Shown here: positions 22,827-35,444 of the stretch, piece after piece
Layout: the number at the start of each line of letters is the position of its first letter
Numbering within the stretch: the first letter of the stretch is position 1
DNA from: Oreohelix idahoensis
Taxonomy: Eukaryota; Mollusca; Gastropoda; Stylommatophora; Oreohelicidae
NCBI GenBank assembly: GCA_024509875.1
Contig: JAMPIV010022921.1
Span: 1 to 64,000, forward strand
Length of the DNA stretch: 64,000 nt
Reading direction: 5' to 3'
Position numbers and translations under genes: made by a program
Notes under the pieces: generated by a model
The model's input: the letters and a program-made list of their open reading frames with translations, nothing else
Told to the model about the DNA's origin: nothing
Databases searched by the model: none

Positions 22827-24735
22827 AATACAAGAAAGGAAAACAGCAAAACTTAAACTACTAGCAGCAAGTACACATAATGCAGTTGAATCTTGCAAAC
22901 TAACTTATAACTTGTTAAATAAAGAAGTGAAGACAAAAACTCGAAGAGATAAAAGACATTTCATCAATGAACTGGCCGTAGAAGCTGAAAATGCTGCAAG
23001 AACTGGTAATAGTAGGTGCCTTTATCAAATTACAAAACAACTATGTCACCAGCCTACTGCTATGGAAACACCTGTTAAAGGTAAATTAGGGAATTCAATA
23101 CCAACAGAAAAAGAACAAATGAAGAGATGGGCTGAGCACTTCATGGAGGTGCTAAACAGACCACCACCAACAGTAACACCTGATTTTAATAATGAAACAT
23201 CCACAACCACCTTGCCAATAACTTGCGATGAATTCACGCTGGACGAGATCAAACAAGCCGTTAAAAGATTAAAAAATTTTAAAGCTGCTGGAGTTGACGA
23301 AATTTCAGGGGAAATGATTAAAGCAGTTAATGACAACAACCTCTTGAGAATTTTAGATATTATAAATGAAGTATGGAGAGAAGAACAACCACCACAACAA
23401 TGGAAAGACAGTATTATTGTAAAGTTACCGAAGAAAGGTGATCTATCAGACTGTAATAACTGGCGTGGTATATCTCTATTATCAGTACCTGGAAAATTAT
23501 TATGTTGCATAATGTTAGAAAGACTTAAATTGCATGCTGACGAAAAGATCAGAGAAGAACAAGCGGGTTTCAGGCCGAAACGATCATGTATTGATCAAAT
23601 ATTCACACTAAGAACAATTATAGAAGAATCAGTGGAAAGGCAAACGCCACTTATTATCACCTTCGTCGATTTTCAAAAAGCCTTTGATAGTCTACACCGC
23701 CCATCATTGTGGAAGATACTTACAATCTATGGTTTTCCAACAAAATATGTGAATATAATCAAAGCGCTATATGACAATGCAAGATGTTGTGTTAGAACAA
23801 ATAAAGGGAATACAGAATGGTTTACAGTAGAAACAGGGGTGAAACAAGGCTGTATTATGTCACCACTACTTTTTGGAATAGCTATTGATTGGGTTATGAG
23901 AAAACTATACCCACAATGAACAATTGGGTATAAAATGGACAAATGGAAAATTCCTGGGGGACCTGGATTTCGCAGATGATGTAGCATTCTTAAGTTCAAC
24001 ACCAAGACAATCCCAAGAAGCAATAAATAATTTGTGTCATCTCTCGGTTAAAATTGGTCTCCAAATAAATGCCTCTAAAACTAAAGCTATGAACTTTTCT
24101 AACGAGACCTTTGATATCATCTTGAACGGGGAAAAACTACAGAAAGTTGAAAGTTTCAATTATTTAGGCAGTAAAATGACTCAGGATGGTGACACAACAA
24201 GAGAAATCCATACTAGAATTGCTTTGGCAGCTAGCGCCTTCAATAGATTATCTAACATTTGGAAATTACGATCATTGAATATACATACCAAGCTTCGTCT
24301 GTTTAATTCAAATGTTATCTCAGTGTTAACATACGGCTGTGAGAGTTGGAAAATAACAAATCATTGGAGAACAAGCTGAATACATTCGAGAACAAATGTC
24401 TTAGAAAACTCATGAACATCAGTTGGAAAGAATTCAAGACTGATCGACAAATAAGAGAAGACTCTAGGCAGAAATATGTCTCCGACTATATAAGGAAAAG
24501 ACGATGGTCATATATCGGTCATGTCCTACGAATGCAAAACAACAGAATACCACTACAGGCGCTCACTTGGGTTCCTGAGGGTAAGCGGAAAAAAGGAAGA
24601 CCAAAAGAAACACTCAGAAGAACAATAATAGAGAAGGAAGAACGTTGGGCCTAAATAATGTGCAAGAGCTAAGAGGAGTGGCGTCACAACGAACAACCTG
24701 GAGAGCACTGGTTTCTGCCTTATGCGCCGTGTTTG
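22804..24735 (+). pseudogene. LINE b reverse transcriptase and C-terminal tail
   Basis: Frame pieces at 22804-23919, 23924-24379 and 24346-24654 together cover the linker, RT and tail. RT landmarks are GVDEISGEMIK (about 23290), KLPKKGDLSDC (about 23420), EEQAGFRPKRS (about 23555), VDFQKAFDS (about 23665), GVKQGCIMSPLLF (about 23840) and DFADDVAFL, whose catalytic pair is near 23975. The tail has VLTYGCESW (about 24325), the GHVLRMQN motif and [14 protein letters not shown]. Breaks lie near 23905, 24357 and 24629. The last two are single-A deletions relative to the sister copy at 30162-30935, which is open there. Confidence 0.9.
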
Positions 24736-24770
24736 GCGCTTAAAGAATTTATTATTATTATTATTATGAC

Positions 24771-25713
24771 CATCCCTCTCTTCTCCAGCTTTTCCTTCCA
24801 GACTTGCAGGTTGGATTGGAGGTGTGCCTCTGATTTAGCAATCAGGGCAACATTACCAGCAAATGCCAGCTCTGAAATACAGAGCTGTCTCATCTTCCAG
24901 TACCCCACTGAATACTTTCTTGTTCTCTACTTACATGCCTTGATGACATCGTCCATGAAGAGTATGAAAAGATAAGGTGACAGGATATCACCTTGTCTTA
25001 CACCAGTGGTGGTCCTGAATTCTTCTGACTTATGGTTTGCTGTCCTCACATAATTCCTGCAAGACTTGTAGAAGCTCTGTATAGCATGAATCAGAGGTGC
25101 TGGAATGTTCTTCCTTGCCAAACAGTCTCAAAGTTTGCTCCAGGGGACCCTGTCAAACGTTTTTTTTCCAGATCTATGAAACAAAGATGGATCTCACTCT
25201 TATACTCAAGGGCCTTTTCATTCAGCTGTCTGAGTGTGAAGATTAGGTCATGAGTACTTCGGTTTGCTCGGAATCCGCACGGGACCTCATCCAATTGTGG
25301 CTCAGCTAGGCGTCGGAGTCTCTGCTCTAGGATTCTAGAGTAGATTTTACCAGGGACACTGAGAAGGGATATGCCTCTATGGTTTCCACATTGTAGATTG
25401 TCACCTTTTTTAAAAATTGGTGTTATGATGGCAATTTCCCAATCCTTTGGTATGGTCTTGTTGCACCAAGCTGCCTGTAGGACCCTCAAGAGTAATAGGT
25501 CGCCTGATGCTCCCATGTACTTAACCATTTCTGGTGTTATACCATCATGCCCTGCTGCTTTGCCCATCTTGATTTTCTCCAGTGCTGCCTTCAGTTCTTC
25601 CATCTTTATGTCATCTTCACCATCATTGGTTTTCTCTTCTGTGCTAGTGGTTATCATTTCAGATGCTTGACCTTGCTCACCATCCAGGATTTCTGAGAAA
25701 TATTCTTTCCATC
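24771..25713 (-). pseudogene. LINE a reverse transcriptase (middle piece)
   Basis: Reading on the minus strand from 25713, pieces at 25657-25091, 25121-24927 and 24908-24771 give the RT core. Landmarks are GHDGITPEMVKYM, FKKGDNLQCGNHRGISLL, CGFRANRSTHDLIFTLR, CFIDLEKK (the first catalytic-aspartate block, damaged just after it), GVRQGDILSPYLF, and an FAGN where FADD is expected. The catalytic box is thus mutated. Frame shifts near 25115 and 24920 add to the decay. Upstream it is cut off by the solo LTR at 25714; downstream by LINE b. Confidence 0.88.
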
Positions 25714-28086
25714 TGTGATGAATTTACCGTGATACAACGTTAAAATATCTCCAATTATAAAGATAACATGTAGGGATAAAAATAATGCGTAGGATACTAG
25801 GAGACATGCTCGCCCATGCCCGCATTTCCTACCGCCATTCAAACTAACTAGTTAGACGTGCAGACGAAACGGTTTACCCTTTTTGGACGGGAGGGAAACG
25901 GAGATATATAAAAGGAAAAATATGACTGAACACGTGTTTGAATCTAGAAAGGCTAAAAGACGCAAGTTGTAGTTTAAGGAAAAAAATTCACGTCACTAGT
26001 TGACACAATGTAAGGAAATGGACAGAAAAGACCTTAGCTCTTATTCGAAACAGTCATTTCTTGGACGTATTACGATACTTGGTTGTTTATTTGAATTCAG
26101 CGGCAAACGCCGTGGAGAAGGTTGGAAAGCAAATTTCAAAAACTAACCTTGAGAAAAAATGTTTTTTCTTAATAATAAAGTTATGAATATAAAACCTAGC
26201 TAGTTTGATAGCCCATCTTAAGCAGAGAAATAATATACTTTAAATTATCCAGACGGACAGATAACAATGAAGATATTGACAAAAGACTGTATTGTTCATA
26301 TCAGACTAGCGACAGTATTGTTGTGCATACTTTCACTAAAGTTTCAAATATTCGTCCTTGAGACACGGAAATGCAAAAATCAAGCTGTAATGAACGAGAG
26401 GGGGAAGGTTGGAGAATTGTGGCTAAAAATAACTTAAGAGGCAGATTTGTGTAGGGTTTTGCGTGTAGTTGGTCCAAGAAACAAGTGTGTTTTTGTGAAA
26501 AACCAAGTAGAGACAGACGGACCAACAGACAATAATATATACTTGACTGAGATCTGACTGAAATTTGACTTTTGGTTTGAAGATTTGAAAAAAGTTTGAG
26601 GGGAAGTCTGTGATTGGACAAATGTATTCATATTAGCGGGATAGAGACGCGCATTTTTGCCATTTGATATAATTCTGTCCAAGGACACAGTCAGTTATTA
26701 CCAGTGGTGTTTTCCCAGAAGATATTACATACATTTTAGTGGGACGCCATACTATAGCCAGCAGCTCAGCTGAGTTTTGCTAGTAGTAACTGTGTTCTCA
26801 ATTCTGAATTCTGGTAAGAATGAAAGCATTTATCTTGTATATTTTAATATTTTGAGTGATTGATACTGCCATATCATGAAGAATGATTACGACAAGTAAG
26901 TGCTCGCTCTAGGTCCCCAGCCGCAGTTCAGGGTCTAGAGACAAACAAAAAAATATATGGACGCCTAACTAAGACTATGGAAGGCGGATCTATAATTGAG
27001 ATCAGTGGGAACATATCACCTATCTTATTGAAGGAAAGAGGAAACTATGTAACATATCTCAGATGCAATGCAGTTTTGGGGAACTGGTACTATATGAAAA
27101 CAACTGGGTAAGATGTGCTATGTTGGTCAGAGAGATCTGACCCATTCTGTGTAATGTCGTTGTGTTGTGTCGTGTGTAAGAGTGGTGCAGTGGATAGATT
27201 ACTGACACATGACACAAAAATTTTGTTTCAGAATTGTGAGTTTCTGTTTTGGCACTAAAGGTAGTGCCAAATACTTATGCAAGAATACACTAGCAGATGT
27301 GTGTGCCACCTAACATTTGTGTCGGTGCAGCCAAACCTTGTATTCCAGCTACAGAGAGGAGTGGGCCACAGGAATCCAGTATCAGATCTTCACAGACAAG
27401 ATGAGTGAATACGTGGCCTGCTGAAGATTCACCAGTAGTAACCAGTATTTAAAACCACCACCAATATTTCCCCATCAAATATATACTGAATTCTTGGGAA
27501 ATATAACATTTAACTACAGTCTATAAGTCAATGGACAAAACTTGTTGTAGTCACAGAGTGGGAGTGATGACACCACCCCAACAGCACCTCCAGTAATAGT
27601 TCTCTCAGAGACAGTATAGACATTATTAATATTAACCAGTCTTATAAAATACCTATGTACACAAATTCCATTTTATTATGCCATATATTTATGCATTCCA
27701 TTTATAACTCCATAACATTTCATATGTTCTGACCAAAATAAAACATTGGTTCAGAACTAATAAATTTAGAAAAAATTTTAATATTGAAACTAAAACAGTC
27801 TGAGTTAGTTCAGTGTGTTATAGATTTTATTAATATTATTAGACTTATTAATTACCTGTGTGTGTTTGTATATTCTATTACAACACATTACATTTCAGTA
27901 CCCTAGACTTTTTAACGTAGCTACATTCATGATAGTAAAAGAGATCTGTTTGAGGTCGTAGTGGTAGTAAGAAGGGCCTTCTGTAATTCACATAACCATT
28001 TATCTCAGGAGCCTTCACAACTGACCTCATACAGTACCCTAGGTAACATAACAACCATACCATACCATACCAACAAAACCACTACA
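25714..28086 (+). mobile_element. Solo LTR of the copy A family, 2373 bp
   Basis: The segment begins TGTGATG and ends CCACTACA and is flanked by perfect 5-bp direct repeats CCATC (25709-25713 and 28087-28091). It aligns over its whole length with the 3' LTR of copy A at 5173-7492. No internal retrotransposon sequence is present, so the element was reduced by LTR-LTR recombination. It lies inside LINE a, between its endonuclease and RT, and so is younger than LINE a. Confidence 0.93.
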
Positions 28087-29105
28087 CCATCTTTCCATTA
28101 CTTCCTTCGGGGCAGCAATTTGCCTTGCTTGTCCTTTATAAATTTGAGAGTGCGTTGTTTTTCCTTCATGTTCTTTGGGGTCTTATAGAACAATTTCTGG
28201 TTTTCTTGCGCATCTTTTTCTAGCTTTTCTCCAAATTCTTCCCAGGACTTCCTATCTCTGGCCCCCTCCAGACTCTAGCATCCCAGACATACTTGAATGA
28301 GCTCGTCCTAACAATGGCATAGTCGATCACTGACTTCTCATTCTTTGTTGGTTCATATCTAGTGTATGCATGTATGCGCTTATGGGGGAACTTTGTGTTT
28401 GTAATGATCAGATTCTACTCACTGCAGAATCTAAGGAGTCGCTTTCCATTGTCATTGAGAGTATCTTCTCTATATCTTCCGATAACTCCACCGCATCTAG
28501 CATGGTCATTTCCAACTCTGGCAATGAAATCTGCGAGCATGATAATTTCATCTAGGCAGTCATTCACTGTCCTTTGAAGCAGCTCGAAGAATTCCTCCTT
28601 GACCTCTGCTCTCACATCCTCATGTGGCTCATACACTATACCAGGTTGACTATGATTTCTCTTTTAGTTTTACAACCATAATGCGCTCCGAGACAAAGTT
28701 CCATCCCTTGATACTATCTTTTTGGTTTTTGGCCACAATGCAACCCACGCCCCCTTTAGCTCTTTCAGATGTAGGTACACCACTGTAGAGCAGCGTGTTG
28801 CCATCGAGATCCATGACTCCTTGTCCTTTTTTCTTTGTGTCCGTTATAGCCAGGATTTCTAGTTTTGCTTTCCTCATCTCTTCCACCAGCTCCTCTTCTT
28901 TCCTATTTATACTTCTTGTGTTCCAAGTTCCATAAGTCGTAGTACGTAATCCGTTCCAGTTCGTCGCCTTTAGAATCAGTCTGGTTTTCTCTCTTGTAGT
29001 TCTCGTAATCATGATTTAAAGCAAAGAGGTGATTGGCCTGTTGAGCCTTTGCATGGTGGAGGGGCTGCCTACTTACGGCCTCCATGCAGACCGCCCTCCT
29101 CTTTT
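28087..29105 (-). pseudogene. LINE a endonuclease domain and 5' end
   Basis: On the minus strand, frames at 29012-28650 and 28636-28415 encode an EEP-type endonuclease: TYGTWNTRSI (a WNxRS variant), LEILAITDTKKKGQG, GVGCIVAK, then MLADFIARVG (where GDFNARVG is expected) and NDNGKRLLRF. The altered catalytic block (AD for GD) and the frame breaks show decay. Upstream, 29020-29105 looks like 5' leader. The element resumes beyond the solo LTR at 25713. Confidence 0.82.
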
Positions 29106-30137
29106 TTCAGCCGGGCTTGGGACTGACTTAGGTGGAGTTGAATCAAAGTTAAATTGGTATAATTACAAATAACAAAATTTAATAATCACCTTAAGTTTTA
29201 CAGTTTAAAAGAAAGGAAAAATAGTTAGTTACAAAATAAGGATTCATCACTTGGGTGATGGTTTTTTATAAGAAGTTCAAGTGGCAGCATATGGGTTAAC
29301 TTAGCTGCCAATAGTGATTCTAATCCTCCTCCTGATTGGTAGGTTTTCTGTATACTGCTGTCACTCGTCTCTGGTCAAAGTTCAGGCGCCGCACGTTCCC
29401 AGAACGTCAAGGAGTAACGGCCAAGCTGGTCCTGCGTCTGTCTATAAGACCCTCTTATGATGGCGTCTCGCACAACGTCAGTCCACTTCTATCTTCATTT
29501 GGTTCCAGAGATAGTACTTTCTGCTGGTACCACCAATAACTGGTAATAGAAATAGAAACGAAACGCTCTTCTGAGTATGGCGTTTTTTGACACATAGTTT
29601 TGTGCCCCCCTCTTCTATTCTACCATCCCATGTCAGAATTTACCCTCGATGAGAATTAAATTTAATCCCTCGGGATAAAACTGCCTTTCCATTTAAACTG
29701 AATAGCTTTAGCTTTACATTACATTTAAATGAAAAGGTTAAACGTACAGAATGTTTTACATTTACATCTCCACTGTTTGAAAAGTGTTCACAATATAAAT
29801 TCATTTATGTTTCCTTTATATTTACATTTGTTGAAAAGTTTGAAACTTCAATTAATTTTAACATGAATATGTTTTTTCGTTTACATTTACACTGAGTGAA
29901 AAGCTTTGAAACTGTAAGTATTATTCTTAGAATGTACATCATTTCTTTCATCTTTCCCTCACTGCTCCATAGGGAACCTGGAACTACTTTATGCTTTTAG
30001 TTCTCTTTACGAAACTATCAATAAAACAATCACCAGTCCGCGCAGTTTTGGTTCATGAATCTTGTTCTATACGCTGAGGTTGCCAGCCTCAAATGACTTT
30101 GACATCCAATAGCGAGTTTCACATATTAAAATTCACT
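29106..30137. other. Unassigned AT-rich sequence
   Basis: No gene or repeat family was recognised. Open frames are short and motif-free. Confidence 0.4.
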
Positions 30138-30140
30138 TGG

Positions 30141-30161
30141 TAATATATATATATATATATT
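30141..30161. repeat. TA microsatellite
   Basis: About ten TA units lie immediately before the truncated LINE b copy. A much longer TA tract follows that copy. Confidence 0.9.
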
Positions 30162-30935
30162 AGATGATTTAGCATTCTTAAGTTCAACACCCAGACAATC
30201 CCAAGAAGCAGTAAATAATTTGTGTCATCTCTCGGTTAAAATAGGTCTCCAAATAAATGCCTCTAAAACTAAAGCTATGAACTTTTCTAATGAGACCTTT
30301 GATATCATCTTGAACGGGGAAAAACTACAGAAAGTTGAAAGTTTCAATTATTTAGGCAGTAAAATGACTCAGGATGGTGACACAACAAGAGAAATTCATA
30401 CTAGAATTGCTTTGGCAGCTAGCGCCTTCAATAGATTATCTAACATTTGGAAATTACGATCATTGAATATACATACCAAGCTTCGTCTTTTTAATTCAAA
30501 TGTTATCTCAGTGTTAACATACGGCTGTGAGAGTTGGAAAATAACAAAATCATTGGAGAACAAGCTGAATACATTCGAGAACAAATGTCTTAGAAAACTC
30601 ATGAACATCAGTTGGAAAGAATTCAAGACTAATCGACAAATAAGAGAAGACTCTAGGCAGAAATATGTCTCCGACTATATAAGGAAAAGACGATGGTCAT
30701 ATATCGGTCATGTCCTACGAATGCAAAATAACAGAATACCACTACAGGCGCTCACTTGGGTTCCTGAGGGTAAGAGGAAAAAAGGAAGACCAAAAGAAAC
30801 ACTCAGAAGAACAATAATAAGAGAAGGAAGAACGTTGGGCCTAAATAATGTGCAAGAGCTAAGAGGAGTGGCGTCACAACGAACAACCTGGAGAGCACTG
30901 GTTTCTGCCTTATGCGCCGTGTTTGGTGCTTAAAG
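30162..30935 (+). mobile_element. LINE b, 5'-truncated second copy
   Basis: The copy starts inside the RT, just after the FADD box (matching 23975), and runs to the 3' end. Its 237-codon frame (30220-30933) is intact and covers the RT thumb and tail: [23 protein letters not shown] and [10 protein letters not shown]. By eye about 13 differences separate it from the copy ending at 24750, including two single-A length differences. It is flanked on both sides by TA microsatellite. It lacks the catalytic part and is not functional. Confidence 0.93.
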
Positions 30936-30939
30936 AATT

Positions 30940-30943
<4 letters not shown>

Positions 30944-31025
<82 letters not shown>
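30944..31025. repeat. Compound (TA)n(TG)n microsatellite
   Basis: About 30 TA units run to 31003 and are followed by about 11 TG units. The tract directly follows the 3' end of the truncated LINE b, so it may have grown from the LINE tail. Confidence 0.95.
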
Positions 31026-31997
31026 TAGTTCACATGTTAGTAATAAAACATAGAATGAAATGCACTACGTACGCCAATCTTGGCTACAGACTTGTTGCTC
31101 AGATGAATAAAAGAGACGAGTCGGTCTCTTACACGCGTCTGGGGGGTCTTTAATTTTACAGTAGATTCCCTCTCTGACTCCGTGTGTGTCTTCAATTTCC
31201 TCGTCCCGGTGTTCCTTATTAAAATGTAGAGATTTCCTGTGCTTTGTAAGTCTTATTTGGTTCTCCAATAAAAGGTCCGGTTAACAAAAGGAATTATAAA
31301 TCTAGTCTTCACCCTGGCAGGTCTGATGTTGTCTTGGCGAGCGTGAAATTCACAGTGAAATAAAACTGCAAAATGGTCAGACTATATTCCAATCTTCCTA
31401 AGCGTTTGGTTGTTATGGAGTTAAATAAACGCTCCAATCATATTCAAACAGGTCGGATGTGGTACTTCCAAAATATTTCCGACATGGAAAAATTTTGCAA
31501 AGGTCACGTCTTCCATATATGGTAATATGATGTCCGATGCCCTTGTGTACAAACTTACAGACAGATCGGGGAACTCACATGACAACATGTGTAAGCTGTA
31601 ATATTTATTACTTTATTAGAAAGTAATGTTGTTATAACAAGTCGGCCCGGAAGCGATTATGTCACACTTGTCTGCCCACATGTGTCACACAGACAGTAAT
31701 CTCGTTATCTGTCGTATGAGTACGCAAAAATCCGTGTCTGCCCATCTGGGTTACCAACCGAGGCGTCTTATCAGCGGTTCAATCTAAACAAGCCGGCGAC
31801 TTTCTTATCTCAGTGACATCACAGAGAGGAGCGTCGAATGATTTGATAAAATCAAATATCTGCTACTTAGCAGAAAAATAACGACGAAAGAAAGAAAAGT
31901 GCGATACTTGAGATCACATAATAAAAATCAGTACCACAATTGTACCGATACTGCCGGAGAGAAACAAAGATCGATAGGGGCCGCCACGTTTTGTCAC
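31026..31997. other. Unassigned sequence
   Basis: No coding homology or element ends were recognised in this 1 kb. Confidence 0.4.
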
Positions 31998-32434
<437 letters not shown>

Positions 32435-32472
32435 ATATATATATATACGAGGGGCGTTCAGAAAGTAATGCA

Positions 32473-32826
32473 GTAAATTAATATGAAACAAATATAAAGG
32501 TATGTTATCAGGCACTCGCAGGAAATAAAGAAGTAGAACACCAGACAACAGAAGAACAACAGACATGAGTGGCTTACCCAGGATTTGAACACTGGACCTT
32601 CCGTGCGACAACCCCGCCTAGCCATGCAAGCGAATCACACTATCCGCCCTGCCATCTACGCATCATCAAAAAATGATGTTTCAATGGCAGGTCAACAGTG
32701 CGAACCACAATACATGACACCAGAAGTCCACCATGGGCAGTTCAGCCTATTAATGACGCAATCACTTCTGTTGTATTTCTATCAAGCAGTATAGGCCGAA
32801 TCCAACAAGACAAGGACCTTAATACT
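32473..32826 (-). mobile_element. 354-bp insertion with a tRNA-like box, inside the mariner end
   Basis: The segment is bounded by 8-bp direct repeats GTAATGCA (32465-32472 and 32827-32834), which lie in the mariner terminal repeat. On the minus strand it carries GTTCAAATCC (32581-32590 on the plus strand), a good pol III B-box match, followed by a tRNA-like TGGG. The A-box is weak. There are no convincing inverted ends and no poly(A) tail. It could be a SINE or a non-autonomous DNA element with an 8-bp duplication. Confidence 0.6.
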
Positions 32827-32969
32827 GTAATGCACCACATCGTTTTTCTCAGCTAATAATGAAGATAGAAGCATGAAATTTTGCACACTTCAAATATGGC
32901 ATGTGCCAATTATGTGCACCAAATTGCACCGCAACCGGACAAATTATACGGCTGCCCTAAACCGTTGAA

Positions 32970-34038
32970 ATGGAGCGTGTTAGCAACTTGCGTTATAAGC
33001 AGCGAATTGTGATAGAATTTCTCGTTGCAGAGAAGGAAACTGTTGTGAACATTCACAAGCGTCTATGTGATGTGTATGGAATTTTTGCAGTCGACAGGAG
33101 TACAGTCAGTCGCTGGGTTCAGAGAATCAAAGAATCAGGAAGTGGAGATACGGAGCTCCTTGATCGGCCGCGCTGTGGACGTCCTGCAACAGCCACCAAC
33201 GCAGAAATGTTGAAATGCGCTGAAGGCATTATTGTTATGATAGGCGAATCACTACTCAACAATTGGCCTTACAGCTGTCAGTCAGCATTGATAGTGCAAA
33301 TGCAGTTATAAAAACTCTCGGATTTTTCTAAGGTTTGCGCAAGATGGGTTCCTCGAAGTCTCACAAATGACCACCGATTGCAAAGGAAAGCAATTTCTTC
33401 TGAATTGTTGGAGCGTTTCAATGCTGATGGAGAAAACTTTTTGGCTAAAATCGTTACAGGTGACGAAACCTGGGCACATAATTTTGAACCTGAGACAAAA
33501 AGACAGTCAATGGAGTGGCATCATCCGCAATCACCACGAAGAAAGAAATTCAAGACAATTCCTTCAGCTGGAAAGGTCATGATCACTGTCTTTTGGGAAA
33601 TTGAAGGTGTGATTCTTGTGGACGTTATGCCAAGAGGAGAGACAATCAATTCGCAAGCTTACATTAAGACATTGAAAAAAACTAAATTAACGTTTTCGCA
33701 GAGTTCGGCCGCACAAGAATCCAGCAGACCTGCTTCTCCTTCACGACAATGCGCGACCTCACACAAGTCTGGCAACACGGGAAGCAATCACCAAATTGGA
33801 TTGGACTGTACTACCCCATCCACCCTATAGTCCCGATTTGGCACCCTCTGATTTTCATCTATTTGGTCCACTTAAAGATGCACTCCGTGGGACAAGGTTT
33901 GAAGATGATGAAGGAGTTATTCATGCAGCGAAGAAATGGCTACATGATCAAGACAAAATCTGGTACGGGCTAGGAATACATGCACTTGTTTCTCGCTGGC
34001 ATAAAGCCGTACAAGTTGATGGGGATTATGTTGAATAA
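32970..34038 (+). pseudogene. mariner transposase, broken
   Basis: The first frame (32970-33311) has the N-terminal helix-turn-helix region with DRSTVSRWVQRI and GRPATATNAE. The second (33378-33830) has TGDETW with the first catalytic aspartate, KRQSMEWHHPQSP, and VILVDVMPRG. A frame break near 33700 puts the second aspartate block (LLHDNARPH at about 33735) out of frame. The third piece holds PPYSPDLAPSDFHLFGPLK (about 33823), with the last aspartate at DD34D spacing, and ends GGDYVE-like before TAA at 34036. A second break lies near 33310. The protein is close to SETMAR-type mariners, which cut and paste at TA. Confidence 0.93.
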
Positions 34039-34151
34039 TACCGATGTTTACATGACATATCCATGTATATTGTGTATAAATTTCATGCTTTTTGAATAAA
34101 CAGCTCCTGAGAAAAACGATGTGGTGCATTACTTTCTGAACGCCCCTCGTA

Positions 34152-34890
34152 TATTGATAATTGTTAGCTTTCAGCCTTGACCTCGTCAATACACGGGGCA
34201 GATTCCTTGGATGATAAGTTTATTGTTTCCTTGTTCAAGGAGCATAAATCACTATTCTAAGATGCATGACCTGAATATATAGGTCGTTCTAAGCTGTTTT
34301 ACGGTGAACCATGACACCTGCTCCAGGTTTAGCATTTCTTGCCGATTTCACAAAGGACTGCATGAGTACACAGTTTTCGTACAGTCATGATATATATCAT
34401 TGATTTGCTATTCGATTTCAAGTGTGACGTATGTGTTCTTTCTTGCCCATGTGGTCGCTTTTATCATGTATCATATTTCCCACTCTATAAATTCAGCAGC
34501 AAGTTAGTTGTTCGATTGTTTGTTTATCTGTGTGATCACGCTTTGTGTCCATAGTGGGCTTTGACAGCATAAATGTGTGTAAATATTTGGATTACTTGCT
34601 TATTTGCAGTTTGTTTAACCTCCTATTTGCGGTGTATCGGATAACCCTCTGAAACCCCTGCCATAATTTTTTCTTCTATCTTTCACTACAACTAGCATCA
34701 GTTTAAACTACGCAATAAAACTGACTCAAAGTCATGCCTCGGTAACTTGCGTAGTCGATTATGTCTCAATTTATCAGAACCTGTGGTACGTCTAATGAGA
34801 TTTCTTTACACCATTCTTCTCATGCTATTCTCTCAACCAGCTAAACCTCTGGTCCTCTGTTTTCCCCACCTTTTGCAGCAATAAATCACT
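34152..34890. other. Unassigned sequence
   Basis: No gene or element was recognised between the mariner and the old LINE remnant. Confidence 0.4.
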
Positions 34891-34894
34891 TTTA

Positions 34895-35090
34895 ATACGA
34901 ATTAATCTCCTCGGAATATTGAAGGAGGTCATAGGCAAACAGTTGAGGGAGGAATAAGTGGGTTTTCGATAGTACAGGTTTTGTGCAGACCAGATAGCTG
35001 CACTGCGCAACATAGTTGAACATAGCTTGGAACAGAATTCACCACTTTGCACTAGGTGTGTGGAGAGTGAAATGGTATTCGCAAGTTTAG
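34895..35090 (+). pseudogene. Old LINE remnant, RT fragment
   Basis: With interruptions, the plus strand reads KQLREE, GFR, then ADQIAALRNIVEHSLEQNSP, which matches the RT block around EQAGFRxNRSxxDQIATLR of LINEs c and d. Stop codons and a frame change make it clearly dead. More of the same element may continue to 35444. Confidence 0.65.
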
Positions 35091-35444
35091 ACGGAAAGTA
35101 GCTTAGGCGGCTGATGAGGTGTTGTGGAGTCCCATTAATTCATTGACCTAATAGGAAAACGTGCGGAGACAAGGGATGCAGAGTTCTTCAGTGGCAGCAA
35201 CTTGCAGAGCCTTTTGGAATGTGGGTTAGATTGTGGCTGGATGCGTATTGATGCCAATTCTCATCGCGTTGACTTTTATTTTAGGGCTACTTAACGATCT
35301 GGATTTTACCGATTCCTCGCTCTTCTGTTCCATAGACGTAGTCGGATGCAAAGCGGAATGAGAGCACTTGATGGAAGGTCGCGATGTTTTAGTCTGAAGG
35401 TACATAGAAAGCGGATAAGAATTGTTTGAGTTAATGGTGTAGAT

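Larger units (their letters stand above)
21700..24770 (+). mobile_element. LINE b, RTE-type, nearly full length, inserted in LINE a
   Basis: This plus-strand non-LTR retrotransposon has an AP-type endonuclease followed by RT in one broken frame, and ends in (ATT)n at 24750-24768 rather than poly(A). Short microsatellite tails are usual for RTE-type LINEs. It separates the RT and tail of the minus-strand LINE a, so it probably inserted into it. The exact 5' boundary and target duplication were not resolved; the 5' leader probably starts between 21660 and 21780. A second, truncated copy at 30162-30935 is about 98% identical over the shared 0.77 kb. Confidence 0.88.
32448..34149 (+). mobile_element. 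mariner element with perfect terminal repeats
   Basis: Perfect 25-bp inverted repeats lie at 32448-32472 (CGAGGGGCGTTCAGAAAGTA then ATGCA) and 34125-34149, flanked by TA on both sides as required for Tc1/mariner insertion. The 1702-bp length exceeds the usual 1.3 kb because a 354-bp insertion lies at the inner edge of the left repeat. Without it the element would be near normal length. The inner repeat sequence (GCACCACATCGTTTTTCTCAG) resumes after the insertion. Confidence 0.95.

Noticed and set aside
32540..32660. A functional tRNA gene in the mariner insertion
   Set aside because: Only the B-box side is convincing; the A-box is poor and no acceptor stem pairs.
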